Assembly: GCA_963930775.1 (NCBI GenBank)
Contig: OZ005701.1
Location: 4,533,669-4,597,668, forward strand
DNA: 64,000 bases
Source of the DNA: Cliona cf. orientalis
Taxonomy: Eukaryota; Porifera; Demospongiae; Clionaida; Clionaidae
Reading direction: 5' to 3'
In this document: positions 12,261 to 25,265 of the stretch, in pieces
Numbering within the stretch: position 1 is the first letter of the stretch
Layout: every line of letters begins with the position of its first letter
Program-made: the position numbers and the translations under genes
The notes under the pieces: generated by a model
Told to the model about the DNA's origin: nothing
Database searches by the model: none
The model's input: only the letters and a program-made list of their open reading frames with translations

Positions 12261-13217
12261 TGTTAGCTTCATCTTCTAATGCATTCAGTCACAATGTTTA
12301 CACCGCTCTTTTTACACATGTAACACACCCCTTTACTTGTCGAGTGTGTGACACTCGTTAATGAGTTTGTTTGTGTGTCCCCAGTTGCAATCAAGATGTA
12401 ATATGATCATGAAAATTTATTACTGAAATATAAATATTATTGTGAGCATGTATGGAGAGGTTTTTGATATTATTTTAGCCACAGCCCGTGAAGAAGTCAA
12501 CATAATAATATTGTTTTGCTGCTTGATCCATGATCCCAGCAAATAGATACATGTAAAAAAATCAGTCCAAGCATGCACATACCTGATCTCCAATTGCTTA
12601 ATAATTATAGTTCTTACATTGGCTCCTTCCACCATTCAAATTTTTAGCACTGCCACTGGCACACTTACTCTGGCTATGAATACAGCTGGCAGGATGGCAT
12701 ATAAAAAACAGTGCCCTTATTCAGACAATGGGCACCAAAAGAGCAGACTCATCCACTCAGTGTACAGGTACACAGCACCCAAACAGGAGATCTGGGGTTT
12801 CCAGGAGTGGTCAACCATTGGAACATACACTGGCTTTATGGTAAACCACTGATCTGGTTAAGCAATCCCACTAAGTATCTTGCCAGCTGTGCTCTGTGCT
12901 AGCATAAGGTCTTGGGGCCCATACCTACATGTAGGTGTATATAGGATCTGGCTTTCGCTGGAGTGGCAAGGAAGGACAAAAGGCAAGGACAAGCTAGTTC
13001 CTAGCCCAGCTCCAGGTAGACATTCCAAATGTGTTCAGTCATTGTGCCTTGTGGACAAGGAGGCATGATCACATTAGTGGCAGTTACTACACCCTTTTCA
13101 TTTGTATGTGCAGCCTCGTACCCAAATCTTTTAACATTAAATTTTACACAAAGCATGCTGGATGCATGGGTATGTCCATCCCCCCAGATATATTCCTCAT
13201 GGTTACACACTCTTGCT
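12261..13217. other. Non-coding, kinase 3' side
   Basis: The 3' flank of the kinase gene. Short open frames between about 12619 and 13068 show no family resemblance and no splice context that I trust. Nothing else is seen. Confidence 0.5.
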
Positions 13218-13570
13218 GCAGGCAAACAAAGTATAATAATAATTGAGTAGAGCTTCATTACTGTGTCTCTAGATATTTACGAAATGTTCTATACAAAGTT
13301 GTTGGATTTCTAGTACTACATCTATGCTTAATAACTAAGATCTTTCAAGTAAAGTGTTAGCTTTATGCATGCTGAAAGGTACTTCAAGACTTACGGTCTA
13401 GAGGGTTAGGTCCAAGTATGTCAGCAAGGAGTATGTCACGCAAGATTGATACAGTTTGCTTAGGAGGGGAAGGTTCATGAATTTAGTGGCAATTACACTA
13501 ATTAAAGACATCCATTAAAACACAATCACCTCTCACGGAATTGGTGGGAACATTATTATCCCACATTTGG
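13218..13570. repeat. Dispersed repeat R1, uninterrupted copy
   Basis: It runs from GGCAAACAAAGTATAAT through TGAGTAGAGCTTCATTACTG and TAGGAGGGGAAGGTTCATG to GGAATTGGTGGGAAC. The same sequence recurs at 57031-57049, 57414-57656 and 63940-64000, there cut by a MITE and by a gypsy element. The copy here is the empty-site reference for both insertions. No coding capacity. Confidence 0.85.
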
Positions 13571-13640
13571 CTGGGCCCAGTAGCTCAGAGTTTGTAGGTC
13601 CTGCATTCGAATCCCAGCTCAATCCTGAGGTTTATTCTTA
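13571..13640 (+). repeat. Degenerate tRNA-like stretch
   Basis: CCCAGTAGCTCAGAG resembles a polymerase III A box and GCATTCGAATCCC a B box, but the two are only about 25 bp apart and no cloverleaf forms. It is best read as a decayed tRNA-derived SINE or tRNA fragment directly after repeat R1. Confidence 0.35.
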
Positions 13641-13789
13641 TCTGATTTCAACATTGGCTCATGAGACCTAGCTACATGTACATGTATAATATATCCTAAT
13701 AGCATTACTGCTTGGTAGTGGATATACCTTAGTGAACCAGACTCCTGGTGCATTCTGAATATCCTATTATGCTCATGCACTGTGAAACA

Positions 13790-14325
13790 ACACAGTTATT
13801 ACCCCGAGTGCATGTGCAAGGGGTAAAGCAATCGGTCATGTCGTCGTTGTTGTTGTTAGCACAAAAATTGCCATATCTTGAGATGTAGGCATCTAAGAGA
13901 CTCGTAAGCACAGCCAATCAATCGAATTCGGCAAAAAATTGGCTTCAGTGTGCGTCAAATCAGGGATGGATACAGTTCACAATAGTCAGAAATGGTGCTT
14001 TTTTGTTGGCCACCGTAGCCATGCCTATCGATAGTGCCTACTCAATGCATAATGCATGCCATTGTACTTTGTGTGCTCATGCGCACAACTAAGTAGAATG
14101 ACTGATAAAGATCATCGAAATTCATATCTTCCTAGTCTAGGTCTGGTGCACTGAGAGTGCTTTTAATTTTGTACATCAGGACCCCGTTAGCTACAACAGT
14201 ACAAGCAAGCAGCATTTCTACTATTTATCTGCATGAAGTTCACAAAATTATAGCCAAAGTATATCTATAGATTGCGCAATGTGTGCGCAGGGGTATGTGC
14301 TCCACAGAGTTCTAGAATCACATAA
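13790..14325 (+). repeat. Dispersed repeat R2, most complete copy
   Basis: It begins near TATTACCCCGAGTGCATG, continues through CATATCTTGAGATGTAGGC, TTGTTGGCCACCGTAGCC and CTATCGATAGTGCC, and ends near GATTGCGCAATGTGTGCGC. A second copy in the opposite orientation is scattered over 30050-30257, 41033-41060, 42708-42898 and 43293-43330, interrupted by three mobile elements. A third, diverged copy is at about 14925-15300. Non-coding. Confidence 0.75.
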
Positions 14326-14924
14326 TAATTGTGCCACCTCAATCTCAATCTATCAGTATGGGGCAGTTATTTTTTGTGAGAGAAATTACAATTAGGGTGC
14401 ATCACAGAAAATTTGATTGGGCAGCTGCCAGTCTAGTTTAAGTACAAGAAACTCTGTACTGTTGACAGCCACCCTAGGCATGTACTTAATTGACACATAC
14501 TGAGGGTTTAATGCAAAAGAGCTGTCCCCAAACTTCATAGCTTGAATACTTTGTCTTCATCCTATGTACCTAATTGACTCTAGCATGGTGTTTGTAAAAA
14601 CATTTTTCTGAGTGTGTAGCACTACATACTCAAAACAAGATTAAGGGACTTATTATGGCTAATTGCTGATCAATTTTCAAATAAAGGAATATTGTATGCT
14701 GGGCCAGTCAAAGTGAGACCAGGAACAGGGTGTGTATGTGATGTGTCTACATACCAGACTAAAGCATACACCCTGCCTCTATGTACTTAAAAATTGTTTT
14801 TGTTAGCCACCAGGAAGGAAGGATGATGCATGGACCACTCTACTGATCAGCTACTTATAATTAGTCTACATGTACTTACATGTTCAATGCACACACACAA
14901 AATCTTAACTTTAACAAGAGATTA

Positions 14925-15300
14925 CCCTGTGCATGCATACACAGCAAGGGTTAAAGCAATCGGTTCTATCCATCTGTCTGTCTGTCTGTCAGTAAAAAAA
15001 TTACCACATCTCGAGATCTAGGCATCTGAGCAACAATATGCACAATGAATCCATCGAAATCATGTCAGATACTTTGAATCGTTTGGTAAGGTCCATGAGC
15101 ATCGGAAAACTGTGTCTTTATTGGCCATGCATATCAACTGCACCTCCTTGTGTTTTCTGCTCATGTGCACAAACTAGCATGTAGGTAAAGGTCATTAACG
15201 AGCGTGCACATAATAAGCTCTCATATCTGTGTAGGTACATGTACATACATGTACAGTAGATGCACTGCAGGATACAGATGCAGTGTGCGTCTAGAGAGCT
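14925..15300 (+). repeat. Dispersed repeat R2, diverged copy
   Basis: It shares CAAGGGTTAAAGCAATCGG, a TGTC microsatellite, the block CACATCTCGAGATCTAGGC and a later TTTTCTGCTCATGTGCAC block with the R2 copy at 13790, in the same order and orientation. No coding signal. Confidence 0.6.
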
Positions 15301-15567
15301 CTAGTTATTATTGTGCATACCAGTAGTTAAGATACAGATGACACATAAGATCGATGCACATGTACAAAGTCATGTATTTAGTTATTAATATCACATCACA
15401 CATGAGGCAGGAACAAGCAAGCTTTATTTTTGTAGGAGGATCTGGCTTATTGTAATGATATAATTAAAAAGGACGGGCAGATTTCCCCATGCTGTTTCCA
15501 GAAGTGGACTTAAGTAATGCTATTGAAGTTATCCGCTATAGGATGATAATTAATAATATCCAAAGGC

Positions 15568-16041
15568 CTACACATTTGATGATGTTACAGTATGCTTCTT
15601 TCTTCTGATGTAGACAGTTTTATCGACCTTTGCTATAACGTCTCCAGATGTATCAGTCACATCTACTCCAAAATCAGCTAAATATCGACTCCCATCTCTT
15701 GTCTTTTCAATAATCTCCTCCAAAACTTCATCTGATACATGAAATTTTGCACAGAGTTCTGTTTTTCCTGGCTTTAAAAACTCGATATGAGCCGATTTAT
15801 CCCACACCAAGTAGTCCTTACCAAGAATGTGAATGAGCATTAGCATGTAGAAAGGGTCTGTCATGGAGAACATACTGCCACCATAGTGACTCCCCACGTA
15901 GTTCTTGTTGTACCACTTGAGCTTCATTTTCACCTCCATCTCTCGAAAGTCGGGAGCGACCTTTGTCACTCTGATGCCAGCTCCCACAAATGGCATATAC
16001 AAACGGGACCAAAACTGAAGAGCCCGAGATCTGCTTAGCAT
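15568..16041 (-). CDS. Hot-dog fold (DUF4442/thioesterase-like) protein, 157 aa
   Basis: A single-exon gene starting MLSRSRALQFWSRLYMPFVG and ending HTVTSSNV. A central helix-like segment GSHYGGSMFSMTDPFYMLM is followed by AHIEFLKPGKTELCAKF, the pattern of the DUF4442/PaaI-like hot-dog superfamily: a long helix packed against a beta sheet with a G-containing turn. Members are acyl-CoA thioesterase relatives, often of unknown substrate. No catalytic residue can be assigned with confidence. There is no signal peptide; the basic N-terminus (SRSR) could be a weak mitochondrial presequence, which is inference. It diverges from the IBA57 exons starting at 16392, so the 350 bp between them probably hold a shared promoter. 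The frame is intact. Confidence 0.75.
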   Translation of the reverse strand: MLSRSRALQFWSRLYMPFVGAGIRVTKVAPDFREMEVKMKLKWYNKNYVGSHYGGSMFSMTDPFYMLMLIHILGKDYLVWDKSAHIEFLKPGKTELCAKFHVSDEVLEEIIEKTRDGSRYLADFGVDVTDTSGDVIAKVDKTVYIRRKKHTVTSSNV

Positions 16042-16391
16042 TATGACAATAATATTATTATGATGGTGAATTTATTTTATGCAATGAATTCAATCACTTG
16101 AATTGGTGGATGAAACAGTACAGCAGCAGCTAGCTAGCATGAATGATTGCATGGCAAGAAGGTCGTGGGGGCGTGGCTATTACTGGTATATATTTGAGGG
16201 CAATGTTGAGAAATTTGCTGAAGAGCTGTATATGATGGAGCATACTATTTGTATATACTCACCTACTATACATGTCCATTCATAAAATCAATGCTTACCT
16301 CATTTATATCTTCAATTAGTGACCTTTACACCCTACATACTCTGCTTTCTTAAAAGTGCACACCAATATTTTCTCCACTGAGTCCAGTGAG
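16042..16391. promoter_or_regulatory. Probable divergent promoter region
   Basis: This 350-bp gap separates two genes read in opposite directions (hot-dog gene, minus; IBA57-like, plus). No TATA box or defined factor site is clear. The assignment rests on head-to-head geometry only. Confidence 0.35.
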
Positions 16392-17497
16392 ATGATGAGG
16401 TCCATTCGAGCGTTTGGAGATGCACTGAAGCCGTTGCATCTGAGACGCTCATTCACCTGCAGCAGCCACAATCTCAAACTTCAAAGTAAGCTAGCTGCAG
16501 AAGTTGTTTTATATATATTAATGTGTATGTATATATACTTAGGAAATTTTATTGAGATCATTATTAATTTTATATTACATTAATATATCTCCAGGCTGTA
16601 GCATCCTCTGATGTTCGAAGCAGCACTCATTCAACATTGCACGAGCACCGGTCCTTGGTAAGGGTCAGAGGTCAAGATACTAGCACATTTCTACAGGGGT
16701 TGGTAACTGCTGATGTCAGCAATCTTGGTGAGCAGCAGTCGCAATACAGCATGCTGCTCAATGCATAAGTAAGCATTCTGATCATGATGTCTTTGGGATG
16801 TTTATATGCAATAACGGAATACATGTACATGTATATGTACATTATTGTACTCTAATTGCACTGCTGTATATGCAAAATTTTTGCTGGGGAAAAATTTTTG
16901 CCGATTTCACTACCTGCTCTCATTGGCGAAAAGTAATCATGCTAATTTTTATCCTGTATTAAAGATTGCATGAAGATATATGGCGACTTTTACCACATTT
17001 TTTTTCCCTTTCTACTAGCTATATAGCTGGGCTTGGCAATTAAAGTATTTGTCCAGGGACACGTGCAGTATTAAATTTTATGCTATAATAGCATGATTTT
17101 GAAGTGGGATAAATTGCACTGTCAATAGCACATGCTAAAAGCCAACTCTGCACCTTATAATGGTGTTACTAATTTGCTGTGCTCTCTCTCTCCCTGTCCA
17201 CACGTACAGGGGCGTGTCCTCTATGATGTCATCCTCCTAACCATGCCTTTCCACAATAATATCATACAAATGCATTATATTACGTCACTGTGGGAGAGCG
17301 CCAACAATTTGGTGTGAGTTTGTCAAGGTCACACTCCAATATAATAGTGTTGCCACCAGTGCTGTATGGGTACATGTATGCTGCAGCTGGTTACATTAGT
17401 TTATACATTGTAGGTTTGAAATATCTTCCATGATTTCTGACCTCTTAGTGTGGAGCCTATTTCCTGGTCAACCTTTACAAAGCACCCCCATGTCTAA
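16392..17497 (+). pseudogene. IBA57: IBA57-like gene, exons 1-4, with a nonsense codon
   Basis: Four exon-like pieces are seen. 16392-16485 starts MMRSIRAFGDALKPL and ends with donor GTAAGC. 16602-16768 encodes LVRVRGQDTSTFLQGLVTAD and YSMLLNA. 17210 onward encodes GRVLYDVILL after a CT-rich CAG acceptor. 17414-17497 encodes ISDLLVWSLFPGQ with donor GTAAGA. These match in order the IBA57 (COG0354, folate-binding, mitochondrial 4Fe-4S maturation) segments RVRG, GLLTN, NVQGRTLYDVIL and LRVWAVLP. The last codon of exon 2 is TAA exactly where the family has a glutamine codon before GR.LYDV, so CAA to TAA is the simplest reading. The stretch between exons 3 and 4 does not resemble the family. A later exon lies at 43858. 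The gene looks decayed; a working copy elsewhere is expected if the protein is essential. Confidence 0.65.
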
Positions 17498-18154
17498 GTA
17501 AGAATGTGAGACATATTTAGGTATTACTGTAGTTACTGGTCACTGAAACTGACCGATTTAAATAGTGGGTGTGGCCTAACTGACAAAAATTATTATTTGC
17601 CGATGAGGGCTGTTGGCATAATTGGCAAGAATTGCAGTAATTACCTCATGCATGCATGCGCTCAATGATGAGCTCATCCCTCCACCCTTGAGATTTATAG
17701 AGTGGCTTTGACATAATATATATTATTATGGGTTTGTCACCCCCCAAAAGAAATCCTAAATGCAGCCCTGATTTTCATGATATCAATATCGTGTTGATTA
17801 GTTTCAGCAAGGGGTGCTACCTTGGGCAGGAGCTGATAGCTCGGACACACCACACAAGTGTCGTCAGAAAAAGAGTATGTCATGCCCGTCTCTCTCAAAG
17901 ATAGGTGAGCATGCATTGGATTGTCTGTTAGTAACCATTCCTTGTTTTCCATTGTATAAGTGTATGTCACTTAGAAAATGTCTGTTTATTTCCTATACTG
18001 CTCTCAATACATGTATGTGCAGTGATTACTTGATACTTTTATTATGCAAATGCTAATGAAAGGATGCACAGTTTACTAGCTGGCTTGGCTCAGTATTCAT
18101 GATTTTGCTTCATATATGATACATGTAGGTAAAGTGTTACCGGTACTAAAATCA

Positions 18155-18901
18155 TGCGCGAGGGTTACGATAGTTGGTCTGTGTGTCAGTCTGTCTGTCT
18201 GTTGTCACGCTAGCTGCTACATACCTAGTTTGCGAGTCCAATTTGCAGTGTTCTAAGGTTCCTTATGGCGTTCCAAACCCATGATTTGTATGGATTTCTC
18301 TGAAAACGCTTTGTTCGCCAGTTTTGGCATCATTTGCCAATTCTAAGCTTCTCGACTTTGCCCGAGCTAGCGATAGCATGACTTAACGTATAAATAGGTT
18401 GTGCGCTATATACGGTATGTATGTCTATTAACCCTCAGCGCATGCGCGGTTGCATCTCAGTCCACTGGCGAGCTTTTGACGATCTTTGGGATGACAGTGG
18501 CTTAATTCTTTTCAACTCTAAGGCTTAGCTGCCAATTGCCATGTGTATACTATTCTTGTGCTGGTACTCTTTGACTCTCTGGCTTGTATGCATGCATGGC
18601 GTTACAGTGATTGAACCCAAGTGAGTTGCGATAGCTACTGTTGGACATGCAATATTGCGCAATGTGCTTCAGTCCGGAGCTTGTGCAGACTGGAGTTCCA
18701 TACAACATACCAGGGTTGTTACTGCTGTGAGCCGTTGAACCTTGAATAACACTGCTGTGCATTAGCCTCGTCCCCAATCCTAGTAGTCTCACCCCGGCGG
18801 CCGACAGCCCTTTAGCTACTCCCTTGTCTGCATGCAACTGTTGAAGCATGTAGCTAATGTCATGCAATGCGCCGAGGGTTTTGTGCTCAAGAGAGCTCTA
18901 G
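18155..18901. mobile_element. Insertion present only in duplication copy 1
   Basis: Copy 2 goes directly from GGTACTAAAATCA to TCCTTGGTTTG apart from a few bases, while copy 1 carries about 750 bp here. The insert begins GCGCGAGGGTTACG with a TGTC microsatellite, as in repeat R2. It contains a TAGCCTCGTCCCC terminus relic near 18766 and ends GAGAGCTCTAG. No gene is recognised inside. Confidence 0.65.
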
Positions 18902-19130
18902 TCCTTAGTTTGTGTTGTTTACCACAAATTAATTTGAGCTTGTACTATCGTTAATGCAATCAAGAGTATTACATGTATCAATAACTTGGAATGTTAACTT
19001 TCAAAAAATTAGGGAGAAAAAAGGAAATACATGCATCTGAGCTATAAAATTATTATATTATTATTTCAATACAAAATTAGTATTGCAGGGGGTATGTACA
19101 TAAATGAATGTTGATGATATTGGTTTAATG

Positions 19131-22100
19131 TTAGTGAATCTTGGCCTCGGCAAGGGTGCAGTGACAACCACTCTCCTCCTTCTCCTCCTCCTGACCATTA
19201 TCTGCCGGGAATAGAGCAACGTTCTGTGAACTCTTATCAATACACTGCTCATTTTTATCCATCTCTGTTGTCAGTGATGTGTGTAGATTTTTAATCAAGT
19301 AGAATCCATGTTGTTCACTTGCCTGATGCTCAGAGTCAAGCTCTGGCGGTTGGTTTGTGGGTTCTAGAGGAGGAGGTGGTGGTGTAGCAGATTGTTGAGG
19401 TGGTGCCTGTAGCTCCACAATGGACTGGGTGTAGCTCAGTGATTGAGTGTGAGGAACAGTGCTGTTGGTATCAGTAGGACGATTGATCATGTCAAGTGTG
19501 ACATTTTCATCAGCTGATACCAGTTTATGATTATTTCTCTCTTTCTCTTTTGGGGTAATCATTTTGTTCATTTTAAAGCAGATTGAACTTCCTTGTATAG
19601 CTGCAAATAATTTTTGATTCATGTGTTTGTATGCATGGTATGAAATGACTGTTGTGAGTTGAACTAAGGCTATCCCAGCTGAGACATTGATAATGGCAGT
19701 ATGGCTTATATTGGCATCAATTGTATACCAGGTGAAGATGGAGAGGGCAATAATGTTAAAGTATGTGAGTATTTCTATTGCATTGATGAAGTGATTCTTG
19801 TATACTCTCACACCAAATGTTGCAATGTAGATTACTAGGCTCGTCATCATAAAAGTTGTTGCTGTTAGTGCAACTCTTGGATCTCCAGAGGGGTTAAGTG
19901 CTGCTACCAGATATACAGTCACTCGAACCAGTAGCAGTAGGCCTGTCCAGTAGCGATGGTTTGGCAAATAGGGATTGAAATAGATATCAATGAAGGAGCT
20001 GAGTTTTTGGTTTCTGATCAGTGTTATTCCTTTGCATATACGTGGAAATTTAATAAACCACTGCCATGAAAAGAGCAAGAGAGTGTAGACTAAACCAGCT
20101 AGAAGAATGAGAATGGCTACAAGAATCAACACAGTGTGTTTGCTGGAAAAGTATTCTTGAGTAGCATCAGGGAGCCATAGAATTTTCTTAGAGCCGTCAG
20201 GATAGGCTAGGGTTGCAGAGGAGAATGATGTGATGATGGTCTGTAGGAGCTTGGCATAAGAGAGCAAGATCAATGTAGCCAGAGTGGCCACCGGATCTTT
20301 CTTTCCAATGAGACGCCCAAAAGCATCGAAATAGTAACTGAGTTGGATTATCACCACCACAAGGATGATGATGTATGCAGGAAAGGCCAGTTGAAGCCAC
20401 GTCTTGGTGTATGTATCCATTCCATTAAAGAAGCAAACATCAAAGCCGAGATCAAAATTGAGCCACGAAATGAATACAGAAGCAAAACTGACCCCTGATG
20501 GAAAGAAAACACTCTTGTTGGCAGCTACTATGTTAGCATAAAAGATTATTGCATTGAGACTACCTATGGTGACCGTTAGGTTGAGGGCTAGTAGGAAGGC
20601 TACTAAACCTATGCCGGATATAATGAACATTGTAGTGATTATTATAAGCAAGCCCGGCCAGTAGGTTGGACATGATATGCATTTTGAGCTTCCCAGAGAC
20701 ACACTGAGACCTGGTTTACAAGTCCCACATAGAGTTCCTGTGCGATTGGAATCACATTGTGCATCGGATCCATTGGGAAGATTCAAGTTCACACTGACTT
20801 GTTTGTTGGGCGTATAGCAATAATCAAAGGGGCAATGTGGATAAATTATGTAACCACTTGAGTTGGACCAGGTATGGTTGACGTAAGATATCCAAAAATT
20901 CTCTCTTCTTGTTATCGATTCTGTTATAGGATTACATTCTGTTTTCTCATATTGCCAAAGCACTTGGTCACAAATACAGTCACATGACGTTTCATTGTTA
21001 TTGAGCACTTGAAATCCAATTGAACAAGTGCAGATGAATTTAACTCCGATATTTTTCGTGGATATCTCTGAAACTTTACATGGCCCTATGACAGTCAGTG
21101 TCAAGTTTTCGTAGTCAACAGGTGTGAAGAGATTGAACTGTACTGCTACTTCAGTACAATCATTGTCAATGTTTTGGCTAGCTATTCTTCCACTACCTAA
21201 CGAATCAATGTCAACATGAGCTTTGATTGGAACTAGAACGTGATTATATGCAATTAGCTGCAATGAAAATGCCTTTCCTCTTTTAACCCTTATGGGCTCT
21301 GGCTTGTAGTTGCAATCCGATTGGCTATCTCGGCAAAAACATAACCTGACTGGATGTGAACTAATTGTTGATACGTTAATATTACTCGAGTTTTGAATGC
21401 TGGCAAGTCCTACTTTCTTTGTTTCATTTTTCCAGCTGAACTGTGTACATCTGTCCAACAGTCCTCCGAAAAGATTTCTGCCAGAACTGCCTGCTGAATT
21501 GTTTGAAAAAGTGAGAAATACTGATTTTGAAAAGCATTCCGATCTTGATAAATCAACATCATTCTGAATAGTTGCAGCTGCACACATCTCAGGGTTAGTC
21601 CAATCATCAACATACAAAGCTCCACCATAACGGTTGGCTGTGTTTGATAGTAGTTTTATGCTGTCATTTTTATCTGATCTTCCGTGTATTTTAGTGTATC
21701 TCTCTAAACTGATTGCCCCTCCATTTTCAGCTTTATTGCTGATGAGGTGAATTTCTCCTTCTACTATAATAGATGAACTGGAAGCATAAATCCCTCCACC
21801 ATTATTGTTTGCCTGGTTTTTAGTGATGTATAAAGTGTGTCCTTTAGCATTGACGACACTCACTGTCATGTACAATCCACCTCCATGATGCATTGCGGAA
21901 TTACCACTCATATTAAACAGTGTCCATCTATTTACCTCTACAACTAGTTTGCTATCACTAGTATATATTGCTCCACCATAGTCTGCTTGATTGTCAACTA
22001 GCTCGTAGCTGCCGTCAGAGAAAGTAAGTTGGGTGTTAATTGCAAATATTGCACCCCCAGATGTAGCTGCATTTCCAACTAGTTTGCTGTTGCCACTAAA

Positions 22101-25100
22101 ATTTAATGATTCGAATCGATTTTCCATAGCAAATACTTCACCAGAATTGAATGCACATCCAACAAAAATGCAGTTATCTCCTATATCTGTGAGTATATTT
22201 TGAAACAGCAAGCATAATACTCCACCGTAGTTGCCTGCCCTATTGAAGTTGAATGTACTGTTATCCACTATCAGCGTGTTTTGGTCTGCTGAGTAGATAA
22301 CTCCTCCATCACTATTTGCTAAATTATGAGAGAAATCACTATAGTCTATAGTCAGTACATTTCTTGTTTGTAAGAATATAACCCCTCCACTGCTAGCACC
22401 ATTATATGAGAACGTGCATTCTATCACAATTAGATTGTCATTGGCCTGCAAAGCAATGGCACCACCGCTATGAGCAGCTTGGTTACTACGAAAAGCACTT
22501 TGTACTAATCTTATGTGATCGTTTGAAACGTAATCAGGTACATATAGAACACCACCAGTATTTGTTGCTGTGTTGTTTACAAAGCTGCTTGCCACTATGT
22601 ATAGATGACCTTTATTCAAGAGAATAACTCCTCCATTACTTGCTTTGTTATCAAAATACATATTGCCTATCTCTTTCAAATGACTATTATATATGTAGGC
22701 AACTCCTCCTTCCTGGGCTGAGTTGTTGACAAATTTACAGTTGTTTTTGAAGATGAGAGTAATTGAGTCTGCATATAATACACCTCCATCATTTTCTGCT
22801 ATGTTACTGCCAAAAGAGCTATTTCTGACAGTGATGCTGCTTCTGGAGTATCCCAATAGAGCTCCACCAAGCCTCGCTGTGTTGTAGTGAAAGAAACTGC
22901 TGTCCACAGTGATGCTGCTACTGATTGATGCCCATAAAGCTCCTCCTTGATTTGCTCTATTGCTGTCAAAGGAACTGTTCTCTACAGTGATGCTGCTATC
23001 AGCATATGCGAACATAACTCCTCCATTATCATCTGCTTGATTGTTGTGGAAGGAGCTGTGGCGTACAGTGATGTTGCTCGTGGAGTATGCTTGCAAGACT
23101 CCACAATCACCATTCGCTCTATTGCTCTCAAAGTAGCTGTTACCCACAGTGATACTGCTATCGATAGATGCATGCATAACTCCGCCATCAACGCCAGCTT
23201 CATTATTGCCAAAGAAACTGTTAAGAACATTGATGCCGCAGCTAAGGTATGCAATCAAAACTCCACTGAAACTGTATGCTGTGTTATTACCAAAGAAACT
23301 TTTGTCCACAGTGATGTTAGTATTATCCAGTGCAAACATAACACCACCGTGCTTACCTGCTTCATTGTTGTCAAAATAGTTACTCATCGCAGTGATGCTG
23401 CTGTATGAGGATGCAAACATGACCCCGCCATTATCACTTGCTTCATTGTTGCAGAAGGAGCTGTTGTCCACAGTAATGCTACTGCTGTAGATTACATGCA
23501 TAACTCCACCGTCGTCAATTGCCTTATTCCTTTTAAAAAAGCTGTTGCCCACAATGATTCTGCTGCTGAAGGCTGCATTCATAGCTCCTCCATCATGTGT
23601 AGCTTCATTGTTGTCAAATAAGCAGTTATCCACAGTGATATTGGTATTGTCTTGTGCATACATTACTCCACCATTTCTGCCTGCTACACTGTTGTTAAAG
23701 GAACTGTTACCCACAGTGATGCTGCTGTTGGACTGTACGTGTATGACCCCTCCATTCTTGTCTGCTGTATTGCTGTCTAAGAAGCTGTTGCCCACAGTGA
23801 TTATACAGCTGTAGATTGCAAACAAAACTCCACCGTTATCAATTGCCTTATTCCTTTCAAAAAAGCTGTTGCTCACAATGATTCTACTGCTGTAGGCTGC
23901 AGTCATAGCTCCTCCGGATCCATCAATGGTAGCTTCATTGCTGTCAAATGAGCAGTTATTCACAGTGATATTGCTATTGTCTTGTGCATACATAACTCCA
24001 CCATGTCTGCCTGCTACACTGTTGTTAAAGGAACTGTTACCCACAGTGATGCTGCTGTTGGACTGTACATATATGACCCCTCCATTGTTGTCTGCTGTAT
24101 TGCTGTCTAAGGAGCTGTTGTTCACAGTGATGATACTGCTGGAGTATGCCTGCATGGCTCCACCATAGCTGCTGGTATTGTTATTGAATAAGCTGTTAGC
24201 TACGATGATGTTGCTGTAATGCAGTATACAGAGAACTCCTCCTACTCTACCTCTATTGTTACTCTAGTGGCTGTTGTCTATGTCGATCGTGCTGTGGTCA
24301 TATGCAGATATAGCTCCTCCAAATTCTCCTGCTATGTTGTCACTAAACATATTGTGTGCATCATCAAAGAATGTTCCTTGGAAGAGAGCTATGGCCCCTC
24401 CACCATATCCAGCGGAGTTGTTGATGAAGGTGCTGTTGTGAGCTATGACAGTGCATCCACTGTCAATAAACAAAGCCCCACCATGACAGCTATCGTCACT
24501 ACAATCTGTGGCACTATTATTAATAAATGCACTATTGCTGATGGTGATACTGCTCCCTGTATGTAAAGAAATGGCACCACCTATCGTGGCAGTATTATTT
24601 TCAAAGTGACAGCTGCTAATATTTACAGTACTATCGATTACAGTGATTGCTCCACCTACTTTAGCACTGGTAGACTGACTATTAGGTAAAGGACTGGGAA
24701 AATGATAACGATTGGTACTTACATATGTCAAAATACCAATATTGCTTAGATAAGTGCCTGGTGTATTGAATACAAAAGAGCTTTGTGCAATACTTGCATT
24801 AGTGTGGTTTAGGTGTAGTGCCGAGTCACTGCTTCCACCACGAAATCGGGAATCCTCCAACATGAACTGATCCACAAGCTCAATCCTGCTGCTGCACCTA
24901 AAGAACTCGAGCTGACTGATTTGTAGCTGGGAGATTTCAAGGAACTCCAAGCTAGCCTTGTCGCTGCAAACTATAGATGTAGTGCCTGAGCCATTGATTG
25001 ATAACATTTGGAAGCCATTGCTATTTGACACAACAAGCTTTGAGCTGAGAGTGTGGCTACCTTCTAGAAAAACCAAGGTAGTGTTTGAGTCAAGGTAATC

Positions 25101-25265
25101 ACCGGTGTTGGTGGCTAGTGTTGATAAAGTGATGCAGGAGTCCCATACTGTGCTTGGACATGGATACAAGGGTCCCGGTGTGATGTAATGCACGTTGTCA
25201 CAATCCACAGTGCTAGTGTGGATGAGAGTGACCAATAAAAGAAGTTTTGTTTTTGATATCGTCAT
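19131..25265 (-). pseudogene. pmp20-like beta-helix / multi-TM surface protein, copy 1, one nonsense codon
   Basis: From ATG at 25265 the frame runs 2045 codons to a stop at 19131 with a single internal TAG at 24264-24266 (codon 334). Copy 2 has TAT at the same place. Order: signal peptide (about 1-22, KLLLLVTLIHTSTVDC); an N-terminal domain; a long array of ~22-residue rungs with GGV.YA, SSITV and NSSF.NN.A motifs, typical of right-handed beta-helix (Chlamydia PMP-type) repeats, to about residue 1250; a Cys-rich part (CDCICDQ, CDSNRTGTLCGTC) near 1400-1530; roughly eight membrane helices from about 1535 to 1880; and a cytoplasmic tail with a PPPPP run. It is probably a large cell-surface protein, and its ligand is unknown. 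The frame downstream of the TAG is open for 1700 codons, so the lesion is recent, a sequencing error, or read through. Confidence 0.8.

Noticed and set aside
12619-13068. Possible small genes downstream of the kinase
   Set aside because: Short overlapping frames without homology, splice sites or codon bias that I can recognise.
22947-23408. Long plus-strand open frames across the pmp20-like genes (also 23545-24168, 49606-50067 and 50204-51100)
   Set aside because: They are antisense shadows of the repetitive beta-helix coding sequence; their repeats mirror the minus-strand rungs and there is no independent start or splice context.
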